A program made the translations under genes and the position numbers. A stretch of 64,000 nt of DNA from CAYSPG01 sp964432885. GTDB lineage: Bacteria > Bacteroidota > Bacteroidia > AKYH767-A > OLB10. The notes under the pieces were generated by a model, which saw nothing but the letters and a program-made list of their open reading frames with translations, had not been told where the DNA came from and did not search any database. The DNA lies in NCBI GenBank assembly GCA_964432885.1, contig CAYSPG010000002.1, positions 62,001-126,000 of the forward strand, given 5' to 3'. Shown piece after piece: positions 50,790 to 59,697 of the stretch (position 1 is its first letter; each line of letters begins with the position of its first letter).

Positions 50790-51581
50790 TTATTTTAAAA
50801 CACTTAGCCCAATTACGGATATTAAGGTAAGGGCACTTATTATTATAGGTGCAACACGGTAAAAGTTATCGGCAGTTGCACGTTTGCCTTTACCGGGTTC
50901 AACATACACAATGTCGTTTGGATGGAGATGGTAGAAAGGAGATTTAAAAATCTCTTTGTTGGTAAGGTCGAGGCGCTCAAATTGTTTTTTCCCATCTTCT
51001 TCTCTAATCACTAATATATTATTGCGCTGACCAAAAATTGTTAAATCTCCGGCCAGTCCAATTGCCTCAGGCAATGTCATTTTTTCGTTCGGTACTTTAT
51101 ACACACCGGGTCTGGCTACTTCGCCCAGTAATGTAACACGGTAGTTTTCAAAATAAATGCGTACCGATGGGTTTTGTAAAAATTTTTCGAGTTTTGATTT
51201 AACCATATCGGTGGCTTTGGCTGTGGTTAAGCCTCCCACTTTTAACTGCCCTACCAATGGTATTTCAATATTTCCATTAACATCCACAAGATAACCAATA
51301 GCCGTTGGCAAATTACCTACGGATTTATCACCAGCATTTCCGGATGCAGCAGTGGTATTAAAAAAACTACTTGCTTCAGGACTTAGGCTGGTTACGTATA
51401 TTGATATTATATCGTTAGGTTGAATAACCGGCTCATATTTCATGCTCTCAAAAGCACTGTCGGTTTTTACGCTTTGGTCTTTTTCCTGGAAATAAGCAAT
51501 GCGCTTTCGCGGAAGGCATGATGCAAAAGCAATAAGACAAAGAAGTGCAATAAGTTTTGCGCTTTTTTTGGTATGATTCAT
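50790..51581 (-). CDS. Wza-like polysaccharide export lipoprotein
   Basis: 263 residues from the ATG at 51581 (MNHTKKSAKLIAL). A TTG at 51614 in the same frame lies inside the -7 box and is rejected. The lipoprotein signal ends at Cys in LIAFASCLPRKR. A polysaccharide export (Poly_export) domain with VQPNDIISIYVTSL follows, then SLBB-type beta-grasp segments (GEVARPGVYKVP) and a C-terminal membrane helix (about 238-258). It forms the outer-membrane channel for exported polysaccharide. First gene of the wza-wzc-wzx-like operon. Confidence 0.9.
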   Translation of the reverse strand: MNHTKKSAKLIALLCLIAFASCLPRKRIAYFQEKDQSVKTDSAFESMKYEPVIQPNDIISIYVTSLSPEASSFFNTTAASGNAGDKSVGNLPTAIGYLVDVNGNIEIPLVGQLKVGGLTTAKATDMVKSKLEKFLQNPSVRIYFENYRVTLLGEVARPGVYKVPNEKMTLPEAIGLAGDLTIFGQRNNILVIREEDGKKQFERLDLTNKEIFKSPFYHLHPNDIVYVEPGKGKRATADNFYRVAPIIISALTLISVIGLSVLK

Positions 51582-51611
51582 CAATAAAATTGAAATTTGT
51601 TTAAGGGGCGG

Positions 51612-51619
51612 CAAAGATA
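51612..51619 (-). promoter_or_regulatory. -7 box of the polysaccharide export operon
   Basis: Minus-strand TATCTTTG matches TAnnTTTG, 30 nt before the ATG at 51581. It supports that ATG over the TTG at 51614. Confidence 0.55.
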
Positions 51620-51699
51620 AAAATATTAATCAATGTTAATAAACCTTTGATTTCCTGTCATGAGGGTGTTTAAACAAACTGCTGCACCCTTTTCTTTTC

Positions 51700-51707
51700 T
51701 ACTTTTG
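51700..51707 (+). promoter_or_regulatory. -7 box of nadK
   Basis: TACTTTTG matches TAnnTTTG, about 62 nt before the ATG at 51770, so the leader would be near 55 nt. Confidence 0.4.
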
Positions 51708-51769
51708 CCCTATATTCTTAGTCGTAAGTTATAGCCTCAATAAATCATGTAGCAAAGGATTTTTTTTGA

Positions 51770-52651
51770 ATGAAAGTAGCCATTTACGCCCGCACGGTTG
51801 ATAAAAAATCATTACCCCACTTAGAAACGCTTTTGCAAAAACTTAACAGTTCGGGCTGTGAGGTGTATATATTCGGAACTATATACACTGCCCTTAAATC
51901 AAAAAAAGAGCTGCTAAAAAACACCATTACCTTTAGCACAGCAGCCGAAATTAAACATGCCATTGATTACATGTTTAGCTTTGGAGGTGACGGAACCATT
52001 CTTGACACCATTTCTTTGGTTCAAAACTCAGGCATACCTGTTTTAGGAATTAATACTGGCAGGCTTGGTTTTTTATCAAGCATTTCGCCCGACAGCATCA
52101 ACCATTCTGTTGACAGTATAATTAGAGGCCATTACACCATTGATAAACGTAGCCTGCTTAGGCTTGAAACTGATAAAAAAATATTTGGTGATGTTAACTA
52201 TGCTTTAAACGAGCTAACCATTCATAAAAAAGACAGCTCAAGCATGATAATAATTAACACGTTTTTAAATGGTGAATATTTAAACTCATACTGGGCCGAT
52301 GGTTTAATAATAAGTACACCAACCGGTTCAACAGGCTATTCGTTAAGTTGTGGAGGCCCGGTAATTGTACCCCACTCCGAAAATTTTGTAATTACCCCTA
52401 TTGCCCCTCATAATCTAAATGTTCGCCCAATAGTTGTGTCTGATAAAAATGTAATATCGGTTGAAGTGGAGGGCCGTAATCCATATTTTCTTGCTTCACT
52501 CGATTCGCGCTCTGTTACCATTGATGCATCGGTACAACTTGCGGTACGAAAAGAAGATTTTACATTTAACATCATCAGACTAGATGATGAAAATTTTTTA
52601 GGAACGCTACGAAGTAAGCTTAACTGGGGCATGGACAAAAGAAATTGGTAG
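51770..52651 (+). CDS. nadK: NAD kinase
   Basis: 293 residues, standard length. The signature GGDGT is at 72-76 (FSFGGDGTILDT), followed by VLGINTGRLGFLSS, and the NAD-binding region STPTGSTGYSLSCGGP with the family's conserved Asp/Gly pattern. It phosphorylates NAD to NADP in the cytosol. Directly followed (67 nt) by the DUF6089 genes but with a promoter box between them. Confidence 0.96.
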   Translation: MKVAIYARTVDKKSLPHLETLLQKLNSSGCEVYIFGTIYTALKSKKELLKNTITFSTAAEIKHAIDYMFSFGGDGTILDTISLVQNSGIPVLGINTGRLGFLSSISPDSINHSVDSIIRGHYTIDKRSLLRLETDKKIFGDVNYALNELTIHKKDSSSMIIINTFLNGEYLNSYWADGLIISTPTGSTGYSLSCGGPVIVPHSENFVITPIAPHNLNVRPIVVSDKNVISVEVEGRNPYFLASLDSRSVTIDASVQLAVRKEDFTFNIIRLDDENFLGTLRSKLNWGMDKRNW

Positions 52652-52688
52652 TTTTTAAGAAAATCTGAGATTAGTATGTTAAATTAAT

Positions 52689-52696
52689 TACTTTTG
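52689..52696 (+). promoter_or_regulatory. -7 box before the DUF6089 genes
   Basis: TACTTTTG matches TAnnTTTG, 22 nt before the ATG at 52718. It overlaps the in-frame TTG at 52694, so the ATG is chosen as start. Confidence 0.5.
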
Positions 52697-52717
52697 TGGC
52701 TGACCAGCCTTGGCTAT

Positions 52718-53626
52718 ATGAATCAAAAAATCGCGAAACTAATTGTCGCCCTGCTATTGATTACTCCTTTTACGGGGTTTACTCAAATATCAAAAAAGAA
52801 ATGGAAAGCTTATCGCACCGAATACACCTTGGGTCTCGGAGCCAGCAACTTTTTGGGTGAATTGGGTGGTGCCAACCAAATTGGTACACACGCTTTTCGC
52901 GATTTAGAACTTTCGCAAACACGTTATGCGGCCTCCATCGGTTTCAGGTATAAAATATCTCAGGTATTTGGCCTGCACACCAAGTTTACTTATGGCCGCC
53001 TTACTGGTGATGACAAACTTACCACCGAATTTTTTAGAAATTACCGCAATCTTAATTTTCGCACCAGCATTTATGAATTAAGTGAGAATCTTGAACTTTC
53101 TTTTCTTAAAGATCAGGTTGGTCACCGTTACCGGTTGCGTGGTGTACGTGGAATTAGAAATGTTGAAATTTCGGCTTATGGGTTTTTAGGCGTTGGTATA
53201 TTTTATTTTAACCCCAAAGGACAGATTGGTGATAAATGGGTAGCCTTACAACCATTAGGTACCGAAGGGCAGGGCACTATTCCAAGCCGCAAAAAATACA
53301 AACGCATACAAGCATGTGTTCCGTTTGGCTTAGGAATTAAATATGCCATTGACCGTAACTGGAGCATAGGTCTTGAATTTGGAGTACGATACACCTTTAC
53401 CGATTACATTGATGATGTGAGTAAAACCTATGCAGAGTTAGATGACCCATTGGCAGCCCAACTTGCGGATAAGTCTCAAACCGAAATTTATGGCAACCAA
53501 TACTCATACATTACGGAGCCTGGCCAGCAGCGAGGCGATCCACGTTATAACGATGTGTATATGTTTGCCCTATTTAACATTAACTATAAAATTAAAACCG
53601 GACGTGTAAACTATCCGATGTTTTAG
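52718..53626 (+). CDS. DUF6089 outer-membrane-type protein, copy A
   Basis: 302 residues from the ATG at 52718. Signal peptide MNQKIAKLIVALLLITPFTGFTQ, then a beta-barrel-like body with alternating strands: YTLGLGASNFLGELGGANQIG near the N-terminus and IGFRYKISQVFGLHTKFTYG, and a conserved LQPLGTEGQG loop that the next gene shares. This DUF6089 family is common in Bacteroidota and is often found near NAD kinase, as here. Function unknown; probably an outer-membrane protein. The stop codon lies 56 nt before the ATG of copy B. Confidence 0.82.
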   Translation: MNQKIAKLIVALLLITPFTGFTQISKKKWKAYRTEYTLGLGASNFLGELGGANQIGTHAFRDLELSQTRYAASIGFRYKISQVFGLHTKFTYGRLTGDDKLTTEFFRNYRNLNFRTSIYELSENLELSFLKDQVGHRYRLRGVRGIRNVEISAYGFLGVGIFYFNPKGQIGDKWVALQPLGTEGQGTIPSRKKYKRIQACVPFGLGIKYAIDRNWSIGLEFGVRYTFTDYIDDVSKTYAELDDPLAAQLADKSQTEIYGNQYSYITEPGQQRGDPRYNDVYMFALFNINYKIKTGRVNYPMF

Positions 53627-53682
53627 TGCAAATTTTTTTGCCTTTTCAGCGTTTAATAAAACTATTTTGTGTTTTTACTTTG

Positions 53683-54528
53683 ATGCGTAAAATTTTATTA
53701 CTGTTTTTTTTATTTGCTGTTATACACACGGGCTTATTTGCCCAAAGTTCAGAGCTTGGGCTAATGCTTGGTGCTTCAACTTATAAAGGCGAATTGAATG
53801 AACATTTATTCAACACCAAATTTGTACATCCTGCTGCCGGGCTTTATTTGCGCAGGTGCCTTAATAGTTTTTGGTCGTTTAGGCTTGGCGCAAATTATGG
53901 AAGAATAAGCGGCAGTGATGCCAAAAGCAACAATGAATTTAACAAATTCCGTAACCTCTCATTCCGAAGCGATATAATAGAAGCAAATGCTGTTTTTGAG
54001 TTTAATTTTTTCCCCTACCAAACAGCATCCGAGTCGTCTAACAAGGCTACTCCCTACTTAATGTTTGGGATTGCTTTTTTTCATTTTAACCCAAAAGCAA
54101 AACTTGATGGGGCATGGTATGAACTACAACCGCTAGGTACCGAAGGGCAGGGAAGCGGTCAGGAAAACACTACACGCAGCTATCGCAGAATTCAATTTGC
54201 ATTGCCCATTGGCGGAGGGTTTAAATTTAAACTTAGCAACCGCTTTACGCTTGCCATTGAAGCGGCTGCCCGCAGAACATATACCGATTACTTAGACGAT
54301 GTAAGTACCACATATCCTGATGTAATTCAACTGGAAGCATCAAAAGGCCCGGTAGCTGCAGCATTAAGCGACCGCTCTCCATTGCAAAATACCAATCAAA
54401 ATGCCAAACATCAGCGTGGCAATAAATCAGATAAAGACTGGTATATGTTTTCAGGGCTTACCATTAATTGGACATTGTCAAAAAAATACACGGATAAGTG
54501 CAAACCTTTTAGAACCAAATTAAGATAA
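53683..54528 (+). CDS. DUF6089 outer-membrane-type protein, copy B
   Basis: 281 residues from the ATG at 53683 (MRKILLLFFLFAVIHTGLFAQ); a GTG at 53626 in the same frame would add 19 residues before this clear signal peptide. It shares with copy A the start LGLMLGASTYKGELNE, the FNPKAKL..WYELQPLGTEGQG segment and the TDYLDDVSTTYPD segment near the C-terminus. The two are tandem paralogues. Its stop overlaps the ATG of the next gene (TAATG), so they are translationally coupled. Confidence 0.82.
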   Translation: MRKILLLFFLFAVIHTGLFAQSSELGLMLGASTYKGELNEHLFNTKFVHPAAGLYLRRCLNSFWSFRLGANYGRISGSDAKSNNEFNKFRNLSFRSDIIEANAVFEFNFFPYQTASESSNKATPYLMFGIAFFHFNPKAKLDGAWYELQPLGTEGQGSGQENTTRSYRRIQFALPIGGGFKFKLSNRFTLAIEAAARRTYTDYLDDVSTTYPDVIQLEASKGPVAAALSDRSPLQNTNQNAKHQRGNKSDKDWYMFSGLTINWTLSKKYTDKCKPFRTKLR

Positions 54529-54989
54529 TGATTGTTAACGTTCGCAAATTAGTTGTGCTTATAACCTTTTTATTTTTTTTATCCTGTGGAAATGACAAAA
54601 CAGTTTCATTAAACAATGCCGATTGGCTAATTGGAACATGGAAAGGTGTTACCAAAAGCAATAAGGTTTTTTATGAAAAATGGCAATACATCAACGATAC
54701 ACTTTTTACCAACTTTAATTACCGCATACAAGATAACGACACTATAGTTGGCGGACGTTCAAAAATATTTTTAAGCGATAACAAAATTTTTTATTCCAAT
54801 GGACTAACAGATTCTGCATCCGTGCAATGGCGAGCGGTAAAATACAACCGAACCGAAATGGTTTTTGAAAACGGTGCTGTTTCAAAATTGCAAACCATAA
54901 AATTTGAACTTACCAACGATAATAAATGGAATGCTTCCATTGTGGTAAACACCGATACGGTAACTTACTCGCTTGAAAGAGTAAACTGA
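54528..54989 (+). CDS. Small lipoprotein of unknown function
   Basis: 153 residues. Signal MIVNVRKLVVLITFLFFLSC with lipidated Cys20 and then GNDKTVSLNNADWLIGTWKG, a start similar to DUF6265-like lipocalin-type proteins in Bacteroidota. The body is beta-rich with conserved Trp (WLIGTWKG, YEKWQYIND, VQWRAVKY). Translationally coupled to the DUF6089 copy B gene by a one-base overlap, so it likely works at the envelope with it. Confidence 0.7.
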   Translation: MIVNVRKLVVLITFLFFLSCGNDKTVSLNNADWLIGTWKGVTKSNKVFYEKWQYINDTLFTNFNYRIQDNDTIVGGRSKIFLSDNKIFYSNGLTDSASVQWRAVKYNRTEMVFENGAVSKLQTIKFELTNDNKWNASIVVNTDTVTYSLERVN

Positions 54990-55050
54990 ACAGGGTTTGT
55001 ATTAACGGAAACTTTTTTCACCTCAAAAAAATAAGTAGGTTTGAAACCTG

Positions 55051-57174
55051 ATGCAAAACTTTTTATTGCGCTATAAATATTTTTTTCTGCTTGTGCTGGT
55101 TGCATGTACAGGCTTTTGGCAGGTGGCATTTTTTCAAAACACTTTAAAGTGGGATGCAATAGACCAATATTATCCATGGCGCATGTTTGTGATTGAATGT
55201 TTACGCAGCGGAACACTGCCTCTGTGGAATCCATACGAACAACTGGGCTACCCCATACATGCCGACCCGCAAAGCGGAGCCTGGTATCCGGTGGTGTGGC
55301 TGCTTTCACTTTTTGGCAACTATACATTGTACACCTTGCAAGTGGAATTTATGATGCACATAATTTTTGCAGGTGTTGGTATGATGTTACTTGCCCAAAT
55401 CTTTGAATTAAAAAAACCGGCTGCTTTTTTAATTGCATGCGCATATATGCTGAGTGGATTTTTTGTGGGCAATGCACAACACATTACATTTATAGTAGCA
55501 GGTTGCTGGCTGCCTTTTGTTTTTTACAGTTACAAAAAAATGATAGAAGAGTGCACTCTAAAATATGCAGTTCTTTTCGCTTTTTTTTGCTTTTTGCTTT
55601 TATCGGGCGGCTATCCTGCGTATGGCATTATTGCATTCTATATAATGCTGTGCGTATCTGTTTTTTTTACCTTACGATTTATAAAAACAAAAAACTTTAC
55701 AGCTCTAAAAAAATTTATTGCTGTCCATCTTTTTGCCTCAACATTTGTTTTGCTTTTGAGCGGTGTGGTGCTTGTAAGTGTTTTTTTAAGCAGTAAATAT
55801 TTATTGCGCACATCGGGTCTTACTTATTCTATTGCAAGCCATGGCCCTTTTTCTCCACAGGCACTCATTTCTATATTGCTTCCGCTTGCTGCCGTAAAAA
55901 ACCCTGTGCTTATGCAAACTGACATAAGCATGTCATCTATATATATGGGCCTGGTAGTTTTTGCTTCACTGCTTATTGCAGCTTTCTCAAAAAAAAATCT
56001 GACAGAAAAATTAATCTGGGCAGGCTCGCTCATTTGCTTACTTGCCGCCTTTGGTGACTATACACCTGTACGAAAATGGCTTTATGACTTTTTTCCATTC
56101 ATGGATTTGTTTCGCTTTCCGGCAGTGTTTCGAGTTTTTGTAATAATAGGATTTTTATTACTGGCAGGCTTTGCCTTTAACAAAGATGAAATACTTAGCC
56201 ATTTAAAACAACCAATCCTATTCTTGGTTTTTATTTCTGTTTCGATTGTAATTTTTTTTCTGATAAACAACAGCATTGCGTACTCCTTTAGTACCATTGA
56301 AACGCTTTCATTCAAGCAAAGTATTTTTTTTCAAGCTATCGTCCAATCGTTTTTTTTATTGCTGTTGTTTTTTATTATTAAATCAACGCAGCCCGCAAAG
56401 AAAAAACTGGCATTGGTGCTTACAATTTCAACACTCGACATAATTTGTGCAGCACAAATAAATGTTCCTGTAAACGTAATTTACCAGGACAAAACAAAGC
56501 AAGCGGCTAAAATTATTAGCAAAAAATATTCGCATGATTTTGTTACACCTGTTTTGCAACCATCAAGATTGAATAGCGATTCGTTAAAAGCACCTAAGCC
56601 TTTATGGCGAAACAAAAACATATTTACAAAGCAGCCTGCATGGGATGGATACAATTCATTTTTACTTAACAACTACCTGAAGTTTACCGACCATGTTGCA
56701 CTTCGCAATTTAATTATTAAAAACAACTGGGCTTATTTTGCAAATTCTATTTTTCCATATACCGATAGCATAAAAACTGAAAACATAACAGCAGAAAGCA
56801 ATTTTGTAGCATTTGTAAACATATCTGATATAAATGCAACAAACAACCTTTCAAGCGACACAAACAATTCTGTTTCAGTAATCAACTATTTACCTCATCA
56901 TATAACACTTCGTACACAAACGCGATCCAACAAGTTGCTTGTGCTTATGCAGCAATATTTTCCCGGGTGGGAAATTTTTATTGACGGCAAAAATTCGCCC
57001 ATTATCATTTCAAATTATCTTTTCATGTCAGCGGTGGTAAGCAATGGCGAGCATACCATTGAATTTGTTTACAAAAACAAAAATGTAAAAACAGCTTTTT
57101 ATATTTCAGCACTGTGTTTTATCGCTGCTGTTGTTTTTATACCCGCAACATTTTTATTAAAGAAAAAGAACTAA
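55051..57174 (+). CDS. YfhO-like polytopic membrane protein
   Basis: 707 residues with about 12 membrane helices in the first 470 residues and a C-terminal periplasmic beta-rich domain (about 590-690) followed by a last helix. The N-terminal motifs GFWQVAFFQN, WDAIDQYYPWR and LPLWNPYEQLGYP, and the later GWEIFIDGK, match the YfhO/DUF6044-type family, which are relatives of GT-C glycosyltransferases and help decorate cell-surface polymers (lipoteichoic acid in Gram-positives). The exact substrate in Bacteroidota is unknown. Its stop overlaps the stop of the convergent glycosyltransferase gene. Confidence 0.82.
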   Translation: MQNFLLRYKYFFLLVLVACTGFWQVAFFQNTLKWDAIDQYYPWRMFVIECLRSGTLPLWNPYEQLGYPIHADPQSGAWYPVVWLLSLFGNYTLYTLQVEFMMHIIFAGVGMMLLAQIFELKKPAAFLIACAYMLSGFFVGNAQHITFIVAGCWLPFVFYSYKKMIEECTLKYAVLFAFFCFLLLSGGYPAYGIIAFYIMLCVSVFFTLRFIKTKNFTALKKFIAVHLFASTFVLLLSGVVLVSVFLSSKYLLRTSGLTYSIASHGPFSPQALISILLPLAAVKNPVLMQTDISMSSIYMGLVVFASLLIAAFSKKNLTEKLIWAGSLICLLAAFGDYTPVRKWLYDFFPFMDLFRFPAVFRVFVIIGFLLLAGFAFNKDEILSHLKQPILFLVFISVSIVIFFLINNSIAYSFSTIETLSFKQSIFFQAIVQSFFLLLLFFIIKSTQPAKKKLALVLTISTLDIICAAQINVPVNVIYQDKTKQAAKIISKKYSHDFVTPVLQPSRLNSDSLKAPKPLWRNKNIFTKQPAWDGYNSFLLNNYLKFTDHVALRNLIIKNNWAYFANSIFPYTDSIKTENITAESNFVAFVNISDINATNNLSSDTNNSVSVINYLPHHITLRTQTRSNKLLVLMQQYFPGWEIFIDGKNSPIIISNYLFMSAVVSNGEHTIEFVYKNKNVKTAFYISALCFIAAVVFIPATFLLKKKN

Positions 57175-58295
57175 AGCGCTTTTTCAATTATCTGCCATAA
57201 ACAGTTAGCTGTTTTGTCCCAACTAAAATTTTTGTGTTGAGCAATTCCTTTCTCAACCAAATTATTTCTAAAAGTTGTATCTGAAAATATTTTTTTCATA
57301 GCTGCAGTTATTTCATTTACATCAACAGGATTTACAAGCATTGCTGCATTGCCTGCCACTTCGGGCATTGAAGTTATGTTAGAGGTAATCACAGGAGTAT
57401 TACAACTCATGGCTTCAATAACAGGTATTCCAAACCCTTCGAATAACGAAACATACACCATTGCAAGAGCACTTGCTGTAACCTTTGAAAGCATGGGCGC
57501 ATCAAGTCGTCCTGTAAAAATTATTTCATCTTTAAATTGCAATTTTTCAAATGTGCTTTGTATTTCGTTATTCCACCATTGCTTTTTTCCTACCACCAAA
57601 AATTTTACAGTACTTCCTGTTTCGGCTTTAAACTTATCAAACGCACAAAGCATGTTTATCACATTTTTTCGTGGATGCAGTGAGCCAACAAACAAAAAAT
57701 AATCACACGCATTGGTAAATTCACTTTTTACTTCTTCCTTTATTTTGTCGCCCACAGGCTTATACATTTCATTGGCGCCATTGTACACTACATCAATTTT
57801 TGAATCGGGTAAATCGTATGTCTTCATTAAATCATGTTTCGAAAATTCAGAAACCGTACCAAGGTGCTTTGCAATTTGTGCCGACCTTCGCATCCATTTT
57901 TTATAATATGCCGCTACGTTTGCAGGCAGAAATTGAGGGTAGTGTTCAAAATTCAAATCGTGTATAACACTAACTTGAGGAATTTTTGTACGTGTGCATA
58001 ATAAACCTTCGGGGCTCACAAAAACATCAGCCTTGCATTTTTTCAGTGCGTAGCTAACCGAATGTTCAAACCACAAATACCAAAGCAAAGGATGCCTTGC
58101 CTGAGGAGGAATTACATAAGGGATTACATTATCTGAAAAAATAAATTCATCAGAAAATTTACGGTCGAAAAAAAAAACAAACTGATGTTCAGGATGTGAT
58201 TTAGTAATACGTTTTATTGTTTCGTTAGTGAACCATCCTAATCCATCCAGTTTACCGGGTAAAAGCAATCGGGTGTTTACTGCAATAACGCTCAT
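57171..58295 (-). CDS. Family 4 glycosyltransferase (GT-B fold)
   Basis: 374 residues from the ATG at 58295. The N-terminal part (MSVIAVNTRLLLPGKLDGLGWF) binds acceptor, and the C-terminal GT1-type domain has GSLHPRKNVINML, the donor-binding SLFEGFGIPVIEAMSCNTPVITS and the EX7E pattern (E in FEGFGIPVIEA). It would transfer a sugar from a nucleotide donor to a surface glycan. Convergent and overlapping by 4 nt with the YfhO-like gene, which probably acts in the same surface glycan pathway (inference). Confidence 0.88.
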   Translation of the reverse strand: MSVIAVNTRLLLPGKLDGLGWFTNETIKRITKSHPEHQFVFFFDRKFSDEFIFSDNVIPYVIPPQARHPLLWYLWFEHSVSYALKKCKADVFVSPEGLLCTRTKIPQVSVIHDLNFEHYPQFLPANVAAYYKKWMRRSAQIAKHLGTVSEFSKHDLMKTYDLPDSKIDVVYNGANEMYKPVGDKIKEEVKSEFTNACDYFLFVGSLHPRKNVINMLCAFDKFKAETGSTVKFLVVGKKQWWNNEIQSTFEKLQFKDEIIFTGRLDAPMLSKVTASALAMVYVSLFEGFGIPVIEAMSCNTPVITSNITSMPEVAGNAAMLVNPVDVNEITAAMKKIFSDTTFRNNLVEKGIAQHKNFSWDKTANCLWQIIEKAL

Positions 58296-58360
58296 CAAAT
58301 GACATTTATTAACAGGCTACTGGTAGCACAACACCTTACCTAAAAGCGCCTGCAAAAAGT

Positions 58361-58741
58361 TTACGATCCTATCAAATGTCTTAAACTGTGCACCTGCGAT
58401 TCCCACAGGCGATGTGTTTCTTCTTTTTCATCAGGCATAATAAAATCGGTTACCATAAGAGCCACATCGTTGGTAAGGTCATCGGTTTGAATTTCAAATT
58501 CAATAAACGAGTCGTCTTTAACATCAAGCCATTTAAAACGCACCATGGTGTTTTCTTTTCGGTGGGTCATTTTAGCACGCGACTCATCCCCTTCCCAATG
58601 AAATGTATAAACCCCATCCTTTACTGTTACATCGTCAGCAAACCATTCTGACAGTCCGTCTGGTGTACTCAAAAATCCAAAAAGAATTTTGGGAGATGAG
58701 CGCACCTGAAACTCCATTTTTACTTTTTGCTTTGCAGCCAT
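58361..58741 (-). CDS. START-like (SRPBCC) domain protein
   Basis: 126 residues forming a single START/AHSA1-like helix-grip domain: MAAKQKVKMEFQVRSSPKIL, LSTPDGLSEWFADDV, YTFHWEGDESRAKM, HRLWESQVHSLRHLIGS. The family binds small hydrophobic ligands or chaperones, and this subtype is common in Bacteroidota. The ligand is unknown. Single gene, divergent from the methyltransferase at 58842. Confidence 0.8.
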   Translation of the reverse strand: MAAKQKVKMEFQVRSSPKILFGFLSTPDGLSEWFADDVTVKDGVYTFHWEGDESRAKMTHRKENTMVRFKWLDVKDDSFIEFEIQTDDLTNDVALMVTDFIMPDEKEETHRLWESQVHSLRHLIGS

Positions 58742-58841
58742 CTTCTAAAAAAATAGTTGGTAAATAAATTCAATTATTGGCTCAATATTATAAAAAAATC
58801 AACTGCAAACAACTTTATTTGCATTGTAAAAGAATAATACC

Positions 58842-59585
58842 ATGTCATTAGTTGAATCATTAAACAGGCAAGGAAACATTTTATTTAAGCATCGTGGTCA
58901 AATTCCGCTTGTGCTTTTTCCGCTTGCTGTGCCTGCCGTTTATTTTGCAAACGTAGCATTGGTGCATCCGGGCAACACTTTAATTGTTAATACCATTGCT
59001 ATTGTTGTTTCTGTTTTAGGCGCTATGGTACGAGGTTATACCATTGGCACAACACCACGCGGCACATCGGGCCGAAACACCACCGAACAGGTGGCAGAAA
59101 GCATAAACACCACAGGCATTTATTCAACCGTGCGTCATCCGCTTTACCTTGGTAATTATCTTATGTGGATTGGCATAGTTATTTACACACTCAATTTCTG
59201 GTTTGTGGTTGTGGTAAGCCTTTTGTACTGGATTTATTACGAACGTATTATGGTTGCCGAAGAAAATTTTTTGGAAACAAAATTTGGCCAAACGTTTACC
59301 GATTGGTCAAACCATGTGCCTGCTTTTTTTCCGGCATTCAAAAAATTTATAAAGCCATCAGTTACCTTTTCTTTTGTAAGTGTGCTAAGACGCGAATATT
59401 CTGGATGGCTGGCCACCGTTGTTGCTTTTGTGTACGTGGATTTGCTGCGCAATTATTTTATATGGCATGTGTTTGAAATTAGCAAACCTGTTTTGATTGT
59501 GTTAATTGCTACCACAGCCATTACCTTAATTCTTCGCACACTAAAGCACCAAACCAAATTACTTAACGAAGAAGGAAGATCGTAA
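58842..59585 (+). CDS. Isoprenylcysteine carboxyl methyltransferase-like membrane methyltransferase
   Basis: 247 residues with about six membrane helices. The conserved catalytic block of ICMT/PEMT-like proteins is present: GIYSTVRHPLYLGNYLMW (about 94-111) with its RHP, and YYERIMVAEENFL (about 131-143) with the two Glu of the SAM site. It transfers a methyl group from SAM to a lipid or protein in the membrane; substrate is not evident. Divergent from the START-like gene with no other close partner. Confidence 0.78.
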   Translation: MSLVESLNRQGNILFKHRGQIPLVLFPLAVPAVYFANVALVHPGNTLIVNTIAIVVSVLGAMVRGYTIGTTPRGTSGRNTTEQVAESINTTGIYSTVRHPLYLGNYLMWIGIVIYTLNFWFVVVVSLLYWIYYERIMVAEENFLETKFGQTFTDWSNHVPAFFPAFKKFIKPSVTFSFVSVLRREYSGWLATVVAFVYVDLLRNYFIWHVFEISKPVLIVLIATTAITLILRTLKHQTKLLNEEGRS

Positions 59586-59669
59586 TTAATTAGCTGGCAT
59601 TGATATTACACGCTTTATACACTGTGTAGTTCTTTAATCAAACTTCCTTTTTAACTCACATCTTCTTGT

Positions 59670-59677
59670 TACTTTTG
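59670..59677 (+). promoter_or_regulatory. -7 box of the MORN-repeat gene
   Basis: TACTTTTG matches TAnnTTTG, 20 nt before the ATG at 59698. Confidence 0.5.
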
Positions 59678-59697
59678 CCGGTATAAATTAAAATCCC

